Both the position numbers and the translations under genes were made by a program. The notes beneath the pieces were generated by a model. The model worked only from the letters and a program-made list of their open reading frames with translations. It was not told where the DNA came from and did no database searches. Source: an uncultured Clostridia bacterium (GTDB taxonomy: Bacteria; Bacillota; Clostridia; Christensenellales; Aristaeellaceae). From it: a stretch of 15,776 bases of DNA. Below, piece after piece: positions 1-6,670 of the stretch. Positions within the stretch are counted from its first letter, which is position 1; each line of letters opens with the position of its first letter. The stretch lies in the NCBI GenBank assembly GCA_934615145.1, contig CAKTTM010000011.1, positions 1-15,776 of the forward strand. The letters run 5' to 3'.

Positions 1-35
1 GCAAAGGAGGTTTCTGATAGCTAAAGCTCTTATAT

Positions 36-56
36 TCCACCAGCTCTGCTGGTGGA
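36..56. repeat. 9-bp perfect hairpin, left edge
   Basis: TCCACCAGC and GCTGGTGGA pair perfectly around a TCT loop. On the + strand it is followed by ATTTG, a poor U-tract, so it could be a weak terminator for a gene left of the window. It is the first of three stem-loops within 150 bp. Its role is not established. Confidence 0.5.
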
Positions 57-80
57 TTTGTGGGCTAAAGCGCACATCAA

Positions 81-110
81 TGAGGGGGACGCCGCGCGGC
101 GTCCCCCTCA
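81..110. repeat. 30-bp perfect GC palindrome, left copy
   Basis: Positions 81-95 are the exact reverse complement of 96-110. The core GACGCCGCGCGGCGTC, with flanking G and C runs, recurs at 1729-1754 on the other side of the IS. On the minus strand it follows the hairpin at 121-148 through a TTTGTTGATGG link, and the right copy has the same order. A perfect palindrome this long suggests a dispersed REP-like repeat, a terminator part or a protein site; its function is unknown. Confidence 0.85.
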
Positions 111-120
111 GACCATCAAC

Positions 121-148
121 AAAGGCTCCTTTTTCGAGAGGAGCCTTT
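121..148 (-). terminator. Hairpin downstream of the transposase
   Basis: AAAGGCTCCT and AGGAGCCTTT form a perfect 10-bp stem around an 8-nt loop. Read on the minus strand it lies about 20 bp beyond the transposase stop and is followed by GTTGATGG, so it could end leftward transcription leaving the IS. The U-tract is weak. The hairpin at 1683-1718 matches it on the other side of the IS in the opposite orientation. Confidence 0.5.
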
Positions 149-166
149 GGTCATTCTATTCTATAC

Positions 167-1591
167 CTAGATTGTGCAATTGACTTGCGCTAATACACCC
201 TCTGTGTTGCCCAGACAAAGGATGCGGAAAAAGGCTTTGACCAGCCTCTTGATGTTCTGCACTGTGGCGATCAGGAAGGATTGTTCCCGTGTGTTTTGTC
301 GTCCGAGCATTCGCGCATATCTCAGTCCGTGGTTCTCTTTCGCCTCCGCAAACGACCGCTCAATCGTTTCCTTGCGCCGCTCGTATAGGCGGCGTCCCTG
401 GTCTGTCCTGACAAATGCTGTGCAGTCGTCCAACGAATCCTGCCAGACATGGCGGGGGATGAGGCGTCGGCTGGCTGTTGCCGCCATACACTCATGCTTT
501 GTGGGGCGCTGAGCACAGATTCTCCTGTCTGAATAGTACTCCCGGTAGCCTTCTCAGTTCGTTGTCCGCCAATACAGCCGTTGGCGCTGAGGGCAGATAT
601 AGTGATCGTACTCTGAATCATAGTGAAAGCGCCATTTTCCGTAGTAGGGTGTTTTGTACGTATGCCGTCGATAGCCAATGACACCTTGGATTCCCAAGTC
701 CTCCAGCAAGCGCGCCGTGGCGGCGTTGTGATAGCCTGCGTCCAGTCCCATGAAGGAGGGCAGTTTCCCCATCCTCTGCTCAATCTGCCTGAGCAAGCCC
801 GGCAGGGGTGTTGTGTCATGGATGTTTGCCGCTGTGATGTCCACATTGCCAATGACATTACACAAGCTGTCCACTGTCCGATGCTCGCTGTAGTGAAAGC
901 CGTCCGGTTTGCCCTCCTTGCTCAGCTGACCGCTGTCCGGGTCTGTCTTGCTCTGCATGCGTGTTTTGACACCAGTGCCCGAACCATCTCCACCTTTGTC
1001 TTCGTCATCCCGGTCAAAGGGCTTCTTTCCTAACACTTCCCGATCCAGATCCACCTGAGCATCCAGGCGCTCTATATACTCTCGCGGTGTTTCCTCCACC
1101 GTGACCAGGACTTTCTTATGCTTGTTTGCCTTGGCTTTGATGTGTGTTGAGTCAGTGTAGAGAACCTCACCACCCACCAGGCCCTTCCGACAGCACTGAC
1201 GCAGAATCTCGTCGAAGATGCGCTCTGCAATGTCATTCTCTCGGAAACGCCTGGCTCTGTTGATGCTGATGGTTGCATGGTTAGGGCCTTTTTCGGTCAA
1301 CTTCAATCCCAGAAACCATTTGAACGCGATGTTCTCGTTGACCATCTCCGCCAGTTTGACCTCTGATTTGATGCCATACAGGTATCCAAGCAGCAGCATC
1401 TTAAAGAGTGTCTCCGGTGGGATGGCTGGACGCCCATTGTCCGCGCAATACAAATCCTTACATAGGTCATGGATGAAACTAAAGTCCACTGCTCTGCTTA
1501 CTTTGCGTAACAGATGATCCTGTGGCACCAGCTCCTCAAGAAGGACAATCTCATACCCTTCTTGCTGCTGTGTTTGTCGTTCTCTCAGCAT
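167..1591 (-). pseudogene. IS1182-family transposase broken by an in-frame TGA
   Basis: A DDE transposase frame of about 475 codons is open from ATG at 1591 to TAG at 167, except for one TGA at 554-556. Residues 1-345 carry the N-terminal helical domain (FKMLLLGYLYGI), the first catalytic Asp in LYTDSTH (D147) and the second in GLDAGYHNA (D284). The reading resumes in the same frame as EGYREYYSD and contains the ERRKETIER segment with the expected catalytic Glu near 411. Family members read TTNREGYREY where this copy reads TTN-stop-EGYREY, so a CGA-to-TGA transition is the simplest cause. The truncated product would lack the catalytic Glu. AGGAG lies 7 nt before the start, and a 7-bp inverted repeat just upstream may limit expression. 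TGA is an ordinary stop elsewhere in the window (nagB, FMN reductase), so recoding is unlikely. Confidence 0.9.
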
Positions 1592-1602
1592 CTGACTGCT
1601 CC

Positions 1603-1638
1603 TGTCGAAGTGCTATCTCTTACTACTTCTATTCGACA
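1603..1638 (-). promoter_or_regulatory. Inverted repeat in the transposase leader
   Basis: TGTCGAA (1603-1609) and TTCGACA (1632-1638) form a 7-bp inverted repeat just before the AGGAG ribosome site (about 1599-1603) of the transposase. In RNA it would make a long-loop hairpin touching the Shine-Dalgarno sequence. Several IS elements use such leader structures to block translation from impinging transcripts; that role here is inferred. Confidence 0.35.
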
Positions 1639-1682
1639 AGCGAAGCAGAAATTCCTTTTGGTTTTTGACAACTTATTTATGT

Positions 1683-1718
1683 AACAAACCTCCCCGATTG
1701 GATGCAGGGAGGTTTGTT
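1683..1718 (+). terminator. 12-bp hairpin on the right flank of the IS
   Basis: AACAAACCTCCC (1683-1694) and GGGAGGTTTGTT (1707-1718) pair perfectly around a 12-nt loop. On the + strand the right arm ends in TTTGTTGATGG, the same tail as the left-flank hairpin. Read on the minus strand it lies downstream of the FMN reductase and ends GTTAC, so it could act in either direction. It sits beside the likely right end of the IS. Confidence 0.5.
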
Positions 1719-1728
1719 GATGGGCTGA

Positions 1729-1754
1729 ATGGGGACGCCGCGCGGCGTCCCCAT
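1729..1754. repeat. 26-bp perfect GC palindrome, right copy
   Basis: Positions 1729-1741 are the exact reverse complement of 1742-1754. The central 22 bp are identical to the core of the palindrome at 81-110. It follows the hairpin at 1683-1718 through TTGATGGGCTGAAT, mirroring the left flank. It also lies downstream of the FMN reductase, so it may contribute to that gene's 3' end. Confidence 0.85.
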
Positions 1755-1790
1755 TGTGCTTATCGGCTCATGCCTACCGGTCTTTGATCC

Positions 1791-2351
1791 TCAGGCCTGG
1801 CGCAGGGTTTTCAGCGCGCCGCTCCAGGCCAGCAGCTGGTCAAGGGTGGTCTTCAGGCTCTCCAGCTGGTGCTCGCCGGGCTTGAAGGCGGAGAAGTTTT
1901 CAAAGTCGTGGTAGAGGCTCAGCTGTACCTGGCTGCGCACATCGGCCAGCTGCAGTTCGCCCGCGATCAGGCGCAGCTGCTCCACCGCGCGCACGCCGCT
2001 GGCGCTGCCATAGCTGACAAAGGCCACAGCCTTATTGTTCCACTCCTGATACAGATAGTCCAGCGCGTTTTTGAGCGCCGCGCCGGGCGCGTGGTTATAC
2101 TCAGGCGTGATCATGACATAGCCGTCATAGGGGGCGATCATCTTTGACCAGGCCTTGGTATGTTCATTGGCATACTGGGCATAGCCGGCGGGAATGGCCT
2201 CATCCAGCAGCGGCAGGTTGACCTCCTTGAGGTCGATCAGCTCATACTGCGCGTCGCCGCGCTTGTTGGCCTCTGCCATCAGCCACTTGGCCACCTGCTC
2301 ACCATTCCTGCCGGGCCTCGTGCTGCCCAGGATTACCGCGATTTTCAGCAT
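1791..2351 (-). CDS. NADPH-dependent FMN reductase family protein
   Basis: A predicted 186-residue flavodoxin-fold oxidoreductase of the NADPH-dependent FMN reductase / azoreductase type, expected to be cytoplasmic. It would pass electrons from NAD(P)H through bound FMN to quinones, azo compounds, metals or free flavin. The sequence shows the phosphate-binding loop GSTRPGR (residues 9-15) and the family motif PEYNHAPGAALKNALDYL (83-100). The start at 2351 is preferred over an in-frame ATG at 2366 because GGAG lies 9 nt before it and the upstream ATG overlaps that site. It is a single gene with its own promoter candidate and operator-like repeat, ending at the palindrome by the IS. The natural acceptor cannot be told from sequence. 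Confidence 0.88.
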   Translation of the reverse strand: MLKIAVILGSTRPGRNGEQVAKWLMAEANKRGDAQYELIDLKEVNLPLLDEAIPAGYAQYANEHTKAWSKMIAPYDGYVMITPEYNHAPGAALKNALDYLYQEWNNKAVAFVSYGSASGVRAVEQLRLIAGELQLADVRSQVQLSLYHDFENFSAFKPGEHQLESLKTTLDQLLAWSGALKTLRQA

Positions 2352-2382
2352 AAAAAAACACTCCATGTTGCTATATTATTTC

Positions 2383-2398
2383 TGTCAGCGAACTGACA
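2383..2398 (-). promoter_or_regulatory. Operator-like repeat within the FMN reductase promoter
   Basis: TGTCAG-CGAA-CTGACA is a perfect 6-bp inverted repeat. On the minus strand a TTGTCA -35 candidate overlaps its upstream arm, and AT-rich -10 candidates (TAATAT, ATATAG) follow within about 15-18 nt, some 20-25 bp before the gene. A repressor bound here would occlude RNA polymerase. Small oxidoreductases are often controlled by HxlR- or MarR-type sensors; no such gene is visible here. Confidence 0.45.
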
Positions 2399-2433
2399 AA
2401 AGGAGTGTAACCCATCTGGGCAGATTCTAAACA

Positions 2434-2460
2434 AGCGGCCCGCCAAATGGCGGGGCCGCT
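2434..2460 (-). terminator. Intrinsic terminator after the GH172 gene
   Basis: AGCGGCCCGCC (2434-2444) and GGCGGGGCCGCT (2449-2460) form a GC-rich stem with one bulged G and an AAAT loop. On the minus strand it is followed by TGTTTAGAATCT. It lies 26 bp past the stop codon of the DUF2961 gene, a good place to end the leftward transcript. Confidence 0.7.
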
Positions 2461-2486
2461 CGAAGTTAGCGCTGTCAGCCTGAGTC

Positions 2487-3596
2487 TTATACGAAGGGTG
2501 TAATGGCCTTGCTGGGGAAGAAGGGAATCTCCAGCTCGTCGGCGCTGGGCAGCTGGGGCATGGTCTGGCAGATATCATCCTGATACCAGTAGGCCACGGA
2601 GGCGATGTCGTCCTTGAGCGGCAGGTAGCGGCCGCCGCTGCGCCAGCCCAGGGCCTGGATGGTGACGCGGATGTCTTCCTTGAAGTAGATGGGGTCGGTC
2701 AGGTGCCAGCGGTAGAGGCCAAAGCGCATCTGGCTGCCGTAGAGCCGGTCAGGCTCGATCACCTGCAGGCCCGCATAGGGCGTGGAGAAGGGCAGGTAGC
2801 GGTCCTGATGCACGGGATCCTCAAAGTCATAGGAGCCGCAGAAATAGTCCTCCGTGCCGGTGCCGCAGATGGTGGGGTATTCCTTGTCGCCATCGAGGTA
2901 GAACTTGATCTCGCCCTCGCCCCACCAGCCGTTGTCCTTGACGCCCCAGGCCATGTAGGTGCCCACATACTTGCCCTTGCCCTGTATGTTGTCAAGGATG
3001 GTGTAGACCTCCTTGTAGGGCAGGGGATTGACCCGGCGGAACTGCGCGTGGAAATAGCCCATGTGCTCGGGCACCTTGAACAGCTCGTAGTCGATCTGGT
3101 AGTAGACGCGGGTGGGCTCCAGGTTGCGGTTTTCCAGCGTCACCTTGAAGCCCTTGCGGAAGGGCATCGTCCAGTAGCAGTTGAAGGCCTTGCCGGGGTT
3201 GACGCAGACGGCCAGCGAATTGTTCTGGTAGAACTTGCCCCAGCCGGCGGCAAAGAAGTCACCCAGCGGCACCTCCACCGAGGGCTTGTCGCTGCCATCC
3301 CAGTAAAAGCGGATGATCTGCCCGCGCCAGTCGCCAGACGGCGTCAGCCAGATGTGTTTGATGGCGCCCTCGCCCTTGACATCGGCCAGGGTGATGGTCT
3401 CCCCCACCTGCAGGTGCAGATAGGGATTGACCTTCCAGCCCTTGCCCAGCTCCCGCGCGGCCACATGCGCGGAGCCGTCCTCCACCTCGCACATGCCGCC
3501 CATGCCCTTGCCGCCGGTCAGGTTCTCCGGGCTCACCGAGCGGGTCTCCACATCGTAGAGCCCCGCAGCCAGACTCATCAGATCGTTGTGATACAT
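2487..3596 (-). CDS. GH172 / DUF2961 family glycoside hydrolase-like protein
   Basis: A 369-residue DUF2961 protein (CAZy GH172). Characterised GH172 members act on alpha-D-arabinofuranosides or on fructofuranosides and difructose anhydrides; the substrate here is unknown. The hallmark GTGTEDYF is at residues 245-252. Two Glu positions about 20 residues apart, in WWGEGEI (E227/E229) and in GTGTED (E249), match the spacing of the family's catalytic pair. There is no signal peptide, so it should be cytoplasmic and act on imported oligosaccharides or glycosides. Length is typical of single-domain members. The start at 3596 is chosen because AAAGGAG lies 9 nt upstream; an in-frame ATG at 3614 overlaps that ribosome site. 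It follows the xylulokinase gene on the same strand after about 300 bp and has its own promoter candidates, so it is probably co-regulated rather than strictly co-transcribed. Confidence 0.85.
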   Translation of the reverse strand: MYHNDLMSLAAGLYDVETRSVSPENLTGGKGMGGMCEVEDGSAHVAARELGKGWKVNPYLHLQVGETITLADVKGEGAIKHIWLTPSGDWRGQIIRFYWDGSDKPSVEVPLGDFFAAGWGKFYQNNSLAVCVNPGKAFNCYWTMPFRKGFKVTLENRNLEPTRVYYQIDYELFKVPEHMGYFHAQFRRVNPLPYKEVYTILDNIQGKGKYVGTYMAWGVKDNGWWGEGEIKFYLDGDKEYPTICGTGTEDYFCGSYDFEDPVHQDRYLPFSTPYAGLQVIEPDRLYGSQMRFGLYRWHLTDPIYFKEDIRVTIQALGWRSGGRYLPLKDDIASVAYWYQDDICQTMPQLPSADELEIPFFPSKAITPFV

Positions 3597-3670
3597 TAAG
3601 CCTGCTCCTTTCAATATCCGGACAGCCCATAGCCGCCCGGTGCTGTATTGCCAGCGCCTCTGTTGACGCG

Positions 3671-3823
3671 CTATTTGGCCTTATCGTAACATATCCCGCG
3701 CCGCCCGTGGCGGCAAAAGCAAAATCGGACAGAGGATGAACAAAAAAGCAGACTCAGATGATGCCGCGGCTTGATGGAATGGGGGGTCGCCACGGTTGCC
3801 TGTTGCTGCTGAATGGTTCTCAT
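3671..3823 (-). CDS. Possible 50-aa leader peptide upstream of the GH172 gene
   Basis: A short frame begins with ATG at 3823, with a perfect AGGAGG 7 nt upstream and an extended -10 promoter (TGC TATACT) about 35 bp further up. It stops 74 nt before the GH172 start. The product begins MRTIQQQQ, has an HH pair, and carries four Cys in its last third (FCSSS, CFC, GIC). No homolog is recognised. The initiation signals are better than expected by chance, but length and composition do not prove coding. It may be a leader peptide coupling translation to expression of the downstream gene, or an accident. Confidence 0.3.
   Translation of the reverse strand: MRTIQQQQATVATPHSIKPRHHLSLLFCSSSVRFCFCRHGRRGICYDKAK
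3688..3716 (-). promoter_or_regulatory. Proximal promoter candidate for the GH172 gene
   Basis: On the minus strand TTGCCG (3711-3716) and TATGTT (3688-3693) are separated by 17 nt. The spacer holds an inverted repeat, GCCGCC-ACG-GGCGGC (3700-3714), that could serve as an operator. Each hexamer matches consensus at four of six positions, so the call is tentative. Confidence 0.35.
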
Positions 3824-3857
3824 ATCAAGGCCTCCTGCGCCATGCTGTAGCCGACAC

Positions 3858-3866
3858 AGTATAGCA
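3858..3866 (-). promoter_or_regulatory. Extended -10 promoter candidate between xylulokinase and GH172 genes
   Basis: On the minus strand the sequence reads TGC TATACT, an extended -10 element with a five-of-six hexamer. There is no good -35, as is common for extended -10 promoters. Transcripts would cover the candidate leader peptide and then the GH172 gene with a long 5' region of about 250 nt. Confidence 0.4.
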
Positions 3867-3912
3867 CAGGAGACCATTGGCGGGCAGTGGGGGATGTTTG
3901 TTTTCGGGCTTT

Positions 3913-5439
3913 TTAGCCGATGGCGGCCAGGTGCTCGAAGGCCGGTTTCATCAGCGGGTAGAGCGACTTGTACAGCTGATAATAGGGCTGATACTGGGCG
4001 GCGCTGGCGGGGTCTGGCTGCAGGCTGTCGCCTGCGCTGACGAATTGATCACAGGCCGTCTGCAGATCGCTGAAGAGCCCCACACCCACGCCTGCCAGTA
4101 TGGCCGCGCCAAAGGCGGGGCCCTGATCGCGCGCAAGCGTGCTGACCGGGCAGCCGTAGAGATCCGCCAGCATCTGGCGCCACAGCGGGCTGCGCGCGCC
4201 GCCGCCGGTCATCATCATGCTGTCGATGCTGACCGACATCTGGCCAAAGACATCCACACAGGCCGCCTGGGAGAAGGCCACGCCCTCCATCACCGCGCGG
4301 ATCATCTGGGCCCGCCCGTGCACAGCCGACAAGCCAAAGAAGACGCCCCGGCAGTTGGGATCCGGATGGGGCGAGCGCTCGCCCATCAGGAAGGGCAGGA
4401 AGAGCAGGCGCTCAGCGCCGGGCCTGACCTGCTGGGCCAGCCTTGTCATCACCACATAGGGATCCACGCCCTCGGCCTCTGCCTGCATCACTTCGGGCTG
4501 GCAGACCGTGTCGCGCAGCCAGCGCAGCGAGAGGCCGGCCGCCTGGGTGCAGCTCATCACCGTCCACTTGCCCGGCACCGAGGCGCACAGCGTGTGCACC
4601 CGGCCCTCCGGGTCGATGCGCACCTGGTCGACCACGCTGTAGACCACGCCGGAGCTGCCCAGCGTCGTGAAGGCCTGTCCCTGCCTGACCACGCCGGTGC
4701 CGATGGCGGCAGCCGCGTTATCGGCGGCGCCCGCGCTCACCGGCGTGCCTTCTATCAAGCCCGTCTGGCGCGCGCCCTCTTTGGATACGCTGGAGGATAT
4801 TGCCTGCGACTCGGTCAGCGGGGGCAGCAGGCCGATGTCCAGGCCCAGCGTGCGCATCAGCTCCTGCGACCAGCGCCGTTTGGGCACATCCATCATCTGG
4901 GTGCCGGCGCCGTCGGAAACCTCGCTGAGATACTGACCGGTCAGCCGGTAGCGGATATAGTCCTTGGGCAGCAGCACCTGGGCGCAGCGGGCATAGACCT
5001 CAGGCTCCTGCTGCTTGACCCACAGCAGCTTGGCCGCTGTAAAGCCTGTCATTGGCGGGTTGGCGGTGATCTGGATGCAGGCCTCGCGGGTGAGCTGGCG
5101 CTCCATCCACTCGGTCTGCGCCTGGGTGCGCTGGTCACACCAGATGATGGCCGGCCGCAGCACCTGGCCGGCCCCGTCCAGCATCACCAAGCCGTGCATC
5201 TGGCCCGACAGTCCCACGCCCGCGATGTCGCCCGGCTTGATGCCTGAGGTCTGCAGCACATCGCGCAGCCCCTCGGCTGCCGCCTGCCACCAATCCTCCG
5301 GCGCCTGCTCGGCCCAGCCGTTGTGAGGCTGATGCATGGGATACTCATGCACGCTGGAAGCGATCTCACGCATCTGGCTATCAAAGAGCACCGTCCTGGT
5401 GCCGGTCGTGCCCAGGTCTATGCCGATCAGGTATTGCAT
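3913..5439 (-). CDS. xylB: Xylulokinase (FGGY carbohydrate kinase)
   Basis: Predicted D-xylulose kinase: D-xylulose + ATP to D-xylulose 5-phosphate, which feeds the pentose phosphate pathway in the cytoplasm. The 508 residues fit full-length XylB. Visible landmarks are the ATPase phosphate-1 loop IGIDLGTTGTRT (5-16), the substrate segment GLSGQMHGLV (76-85), WCDQR (100-104), the probable catalytic Asp in AGAADNAAAAIG (D240), FLPFLMGERSPHPDP, and the adenosine motif MTGGGARSPLWR near the C terminus. AAAGGGGG precedes the ATG at a normal distance. It follows the ROK regulator by only 15 bp and belongs to the operon starting at the ABC ATPase. FGGY kinases overlap in specificity, so a related ketopentose is possible. 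The adjacent polyol dehydrogenase, which would make a ketose, supports xylulose. Confidence 0.92.
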   Translation of the reverse strand: MQYLIGIDLGTTGTRTVLFDSQMREIASSVHEYPMHQPHNGWAEQAPEDWWQAAAEGLRDVLQTSGIKPGDIAGVGLSGQMHGLVMLDGAGQVLRPAIIWCDQRTQAQTEWMERQLTREACIQITANPPMTGFTAAKLLWVKQQEPEVYARCAQVLLPKDYIRYRLTGQYLSEVSDGAGTQMMDVPKRRWSQELMRTLGLDIGLLPPLTESQAISSSVSKEGARQTGLIEGTPVSAGAADNAAAAIGTGVVRQGQAFTTLGSSGVVYSVVDQVRIDPEGRVHTLCASVPGKWTVMSCTQAAGLSLRWLRDTVCQPEVMQAEAEGVDPYVVMTRLAQQVRPGAERLLFLPFLMGERSPHPDPNCRGVFFGLSAVHGRAQMIRAVMEGVAFSQAACVDVFGQMSVSIDSMMMTGGGARSPLWRQMLADLYGCPVSTLARDQGPAFGAAILAGVGVGLFSDLQTACDQFVSAGDSLQPDPASAAQYQPYYQLYKSLYPLMKPAFEHLAAIG

Positions 5440-5454
5440 GCTTGCCCCCTTTGA

Positions 5455-6600
5455 TCAGATCGATCGTATAAAGCTATCCAGATAGTTCAGCGCGGCGCCC
5501 ACTGCCGCTGCCTCGTAGCGATAGGCGCATTCAAACAGATAGGAGCCATCGGGCTCAAAGGTATTGCGCTGGGCCAGGCGGCGGCGTATCTCCGGCAGGT
5601 GGGGCGACAGATGGCTGCCCACATAGCCGCCGCAGATGACGGGACAGTCATAGACCATGCGCAGCGAGTTGATGATCAGCACCAGGTTGTCAAGATAGGC
5701 CCCAAATACATCCCGGCAGGCCTGGTCGCCCTGTGCCAGATCCTCGAAAAAGGCGGCCAGATTGCCCTGGCGCTGATCGGAGAGCAGCTTGGCGCTCAGG
5801 TAGGCATCGGCGCAGCCCAGCTGGCCGCAGTAGCACTTCTGCCCGCCGGGGTGGAGGGTGACATGACCAAACTCGCTGGCGCGCAGGTTCTGCCCGGCGT
5901 AGATGCTGCCCTTTGTCAGGAAGGCGCCGCCCACGCTGTTGCTCAGCGACAGGTAGGCCACGCTCTGATCCGCCGGGCTCTGGCGGATGTCCGGGTTGTA
6001 CCAGGCCTCGGCAAAGCCGCCGGCCGTGGCGTCGTTGACAAAGCGGCAGGGAAAAGGCAGATGCGCCTCAAGGTCTGCGATGCGGCCGTCGGAAAACTGC
6101 AGCAGCGAGGCATAGGTCAAGCGCCGGGCATCGGGCGACACAATGGCCGGTACCGACAGGCCCAGGCCCAGCACCTTATCCGCTGGGATCTGGTATTCGC
6201 TCAGCAGGCCGGCCACATAGCGCCCGATATGGGCGCAGTACTCACTGGTGGGTTCATAGACCAGGCGCTCGCGCTTGAGGTGGAGGATGCCGCCCGTCAG
6301 GTCGAGGATGGCGGTGGCGATGTGGTTCTGTGTGATGTCCAGGCCCAGGGCGTAGCGGGCCTGAGGCTGAACCATGTATTCCATGGCCTTGCGCCCGCCG
6401 GTCGACTGCTGGCTTTCCACCGCCGTCAGCAGGCCCTGGGCCTTGAGCTCTGCCAGGTTCTGGTCGATGGTCGGCAGGCTTAGCCCCAGCAGGCTGCGCA
6501 GCTGGGACTTGCTCTGTCTGCCTTGTTGATAGAGTGTGTGAAAGATCAGGCTGCGGTTGGCGATCCTGACTTCGCTGGTCACGGTGCGCTTGCGGTTCAT
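5455..6600 (-). CDS. ROK-family transcriptional regulator (XylR/NagC type)
   Basis: A 381-residue regulator with an N-terminal winged helix-turn-helix (about 17-60, including SKSQLRSLLGLSLPTIDQNL) and a ROK sugar-binding domain. The ROK part keeps GLGLSVPAIVSPD, the Asp of FVNDATAGG (D190), ASEFGH and the zinc cluster H-x5-C-x-C-G-x2-G-C (H250, C256, C258, C263). The N-terminal phosphate loop is degenerate (GLDITQNH in place of DIGGT), as expected for a sugar sensor that is not a kinase. It probably represses the surrounding operon until its sugar or sugar phosphate appears. GGGAG lies 7 nt before the ATG. Position between the polyol dehydrogenase and xylulokinase genes, with tight spacing, marks it as the local regulator. 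A candidate operator lies at 11376-11392. Confidence 0.88.
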   Translation of the reverse strand: MNRKRTVTSEVRIANRSLIFHTLYQQGRQSKSQLRSLLGLSLPTIDQNLAELKAQGLLTAVESQQSTGGRKAMEYMVQPQARYALGLDITQNHIATAILDLTGGILHLKRERLVYEPTSEYCAHIGRYVAGLLSEYQIPADKVLGLGLSVPAIVSPDARRLTYASLLQFSDGRIADLEAHLPFPCRFVNDATAGGFAEAWYNPDIRQSPADQSVAYLSLSNSVGGAFLTKGSIYAGQNLRASEFGHVTLHPGGQKCYCGQLGCADAYLSAKLLSDQRQGNLAAFFEDLAQGDQACRDVFGAYLDNLVLIINSLRMVYDCPVICGGYVGSHLSPHLPEIRRRLAQRNTFEPDGSYLFECAYRYEAAAVGAALNYLDSFIRSI

Positions 6601-6670
6601 GGCTGTCTCCCTGGCTCCAAGGTCTGGCGATCAGGGCAGCCCGGCGACGGGGTCTGTGGCGGGCCCTGCC

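Larger units (their letters stand above)
160..1680 (-). mobile_element. IS1182-family insertion sequence (ends approximate)
   Basis: The element is defined by the IS1182-type DDE transposase filling 167-1591. It is visibly less GC-rich than the surrounding genes. The ends are not certain: a weak imperfect terminal inverted repeat can be drawn between about 162-179 (ATACCTAGATTGTGCAA) and the reverse complement of about 1663-1680 (ATAAATAAGTTGTCAA). An alternative right end lies near 1632-1640. No target-site duplication was recognised. The transposase carries a nonsense codon, so this copy is probably immobile unless helped in trans. Confidence 0.75.

Noticed and set aside
2..193. Open + strand frame from the left edge (encoding KALIFHQLCWWICG) running through the left palindrome
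   Set aside because: It lies across three hairpins and enters the IS, has no visible start, and its composition follows the inverted repeats. More likely repeat sequence than a gene; it may be a dispersed repeat that is open by chance.
554..556. TGA read as an amino acid (stop-codon recoding)
   Set aside because: nagB and the FMN reductase end with TGA in the same window and no other gene has an internal TGA, so a nonsense mutation is simpler.
322..858. 178-codon minus-strand frame beside the transposase, as if the break were a frameshift
   Set aside because: The 106-codon frame at 167-487 and the main frame are in the same phase and join through one TGA. The 178-codon frame is an overlapping shadow with no transposase motifs.
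2703..3599. 298-codon plus-strand frame opposite the GH172 gene, and similar long frames opposite xylB, galT and dnaN
   Set aside because: They are antisense shadows of GC-rich genes, with Ala/His/Val-rich products and no motifs.
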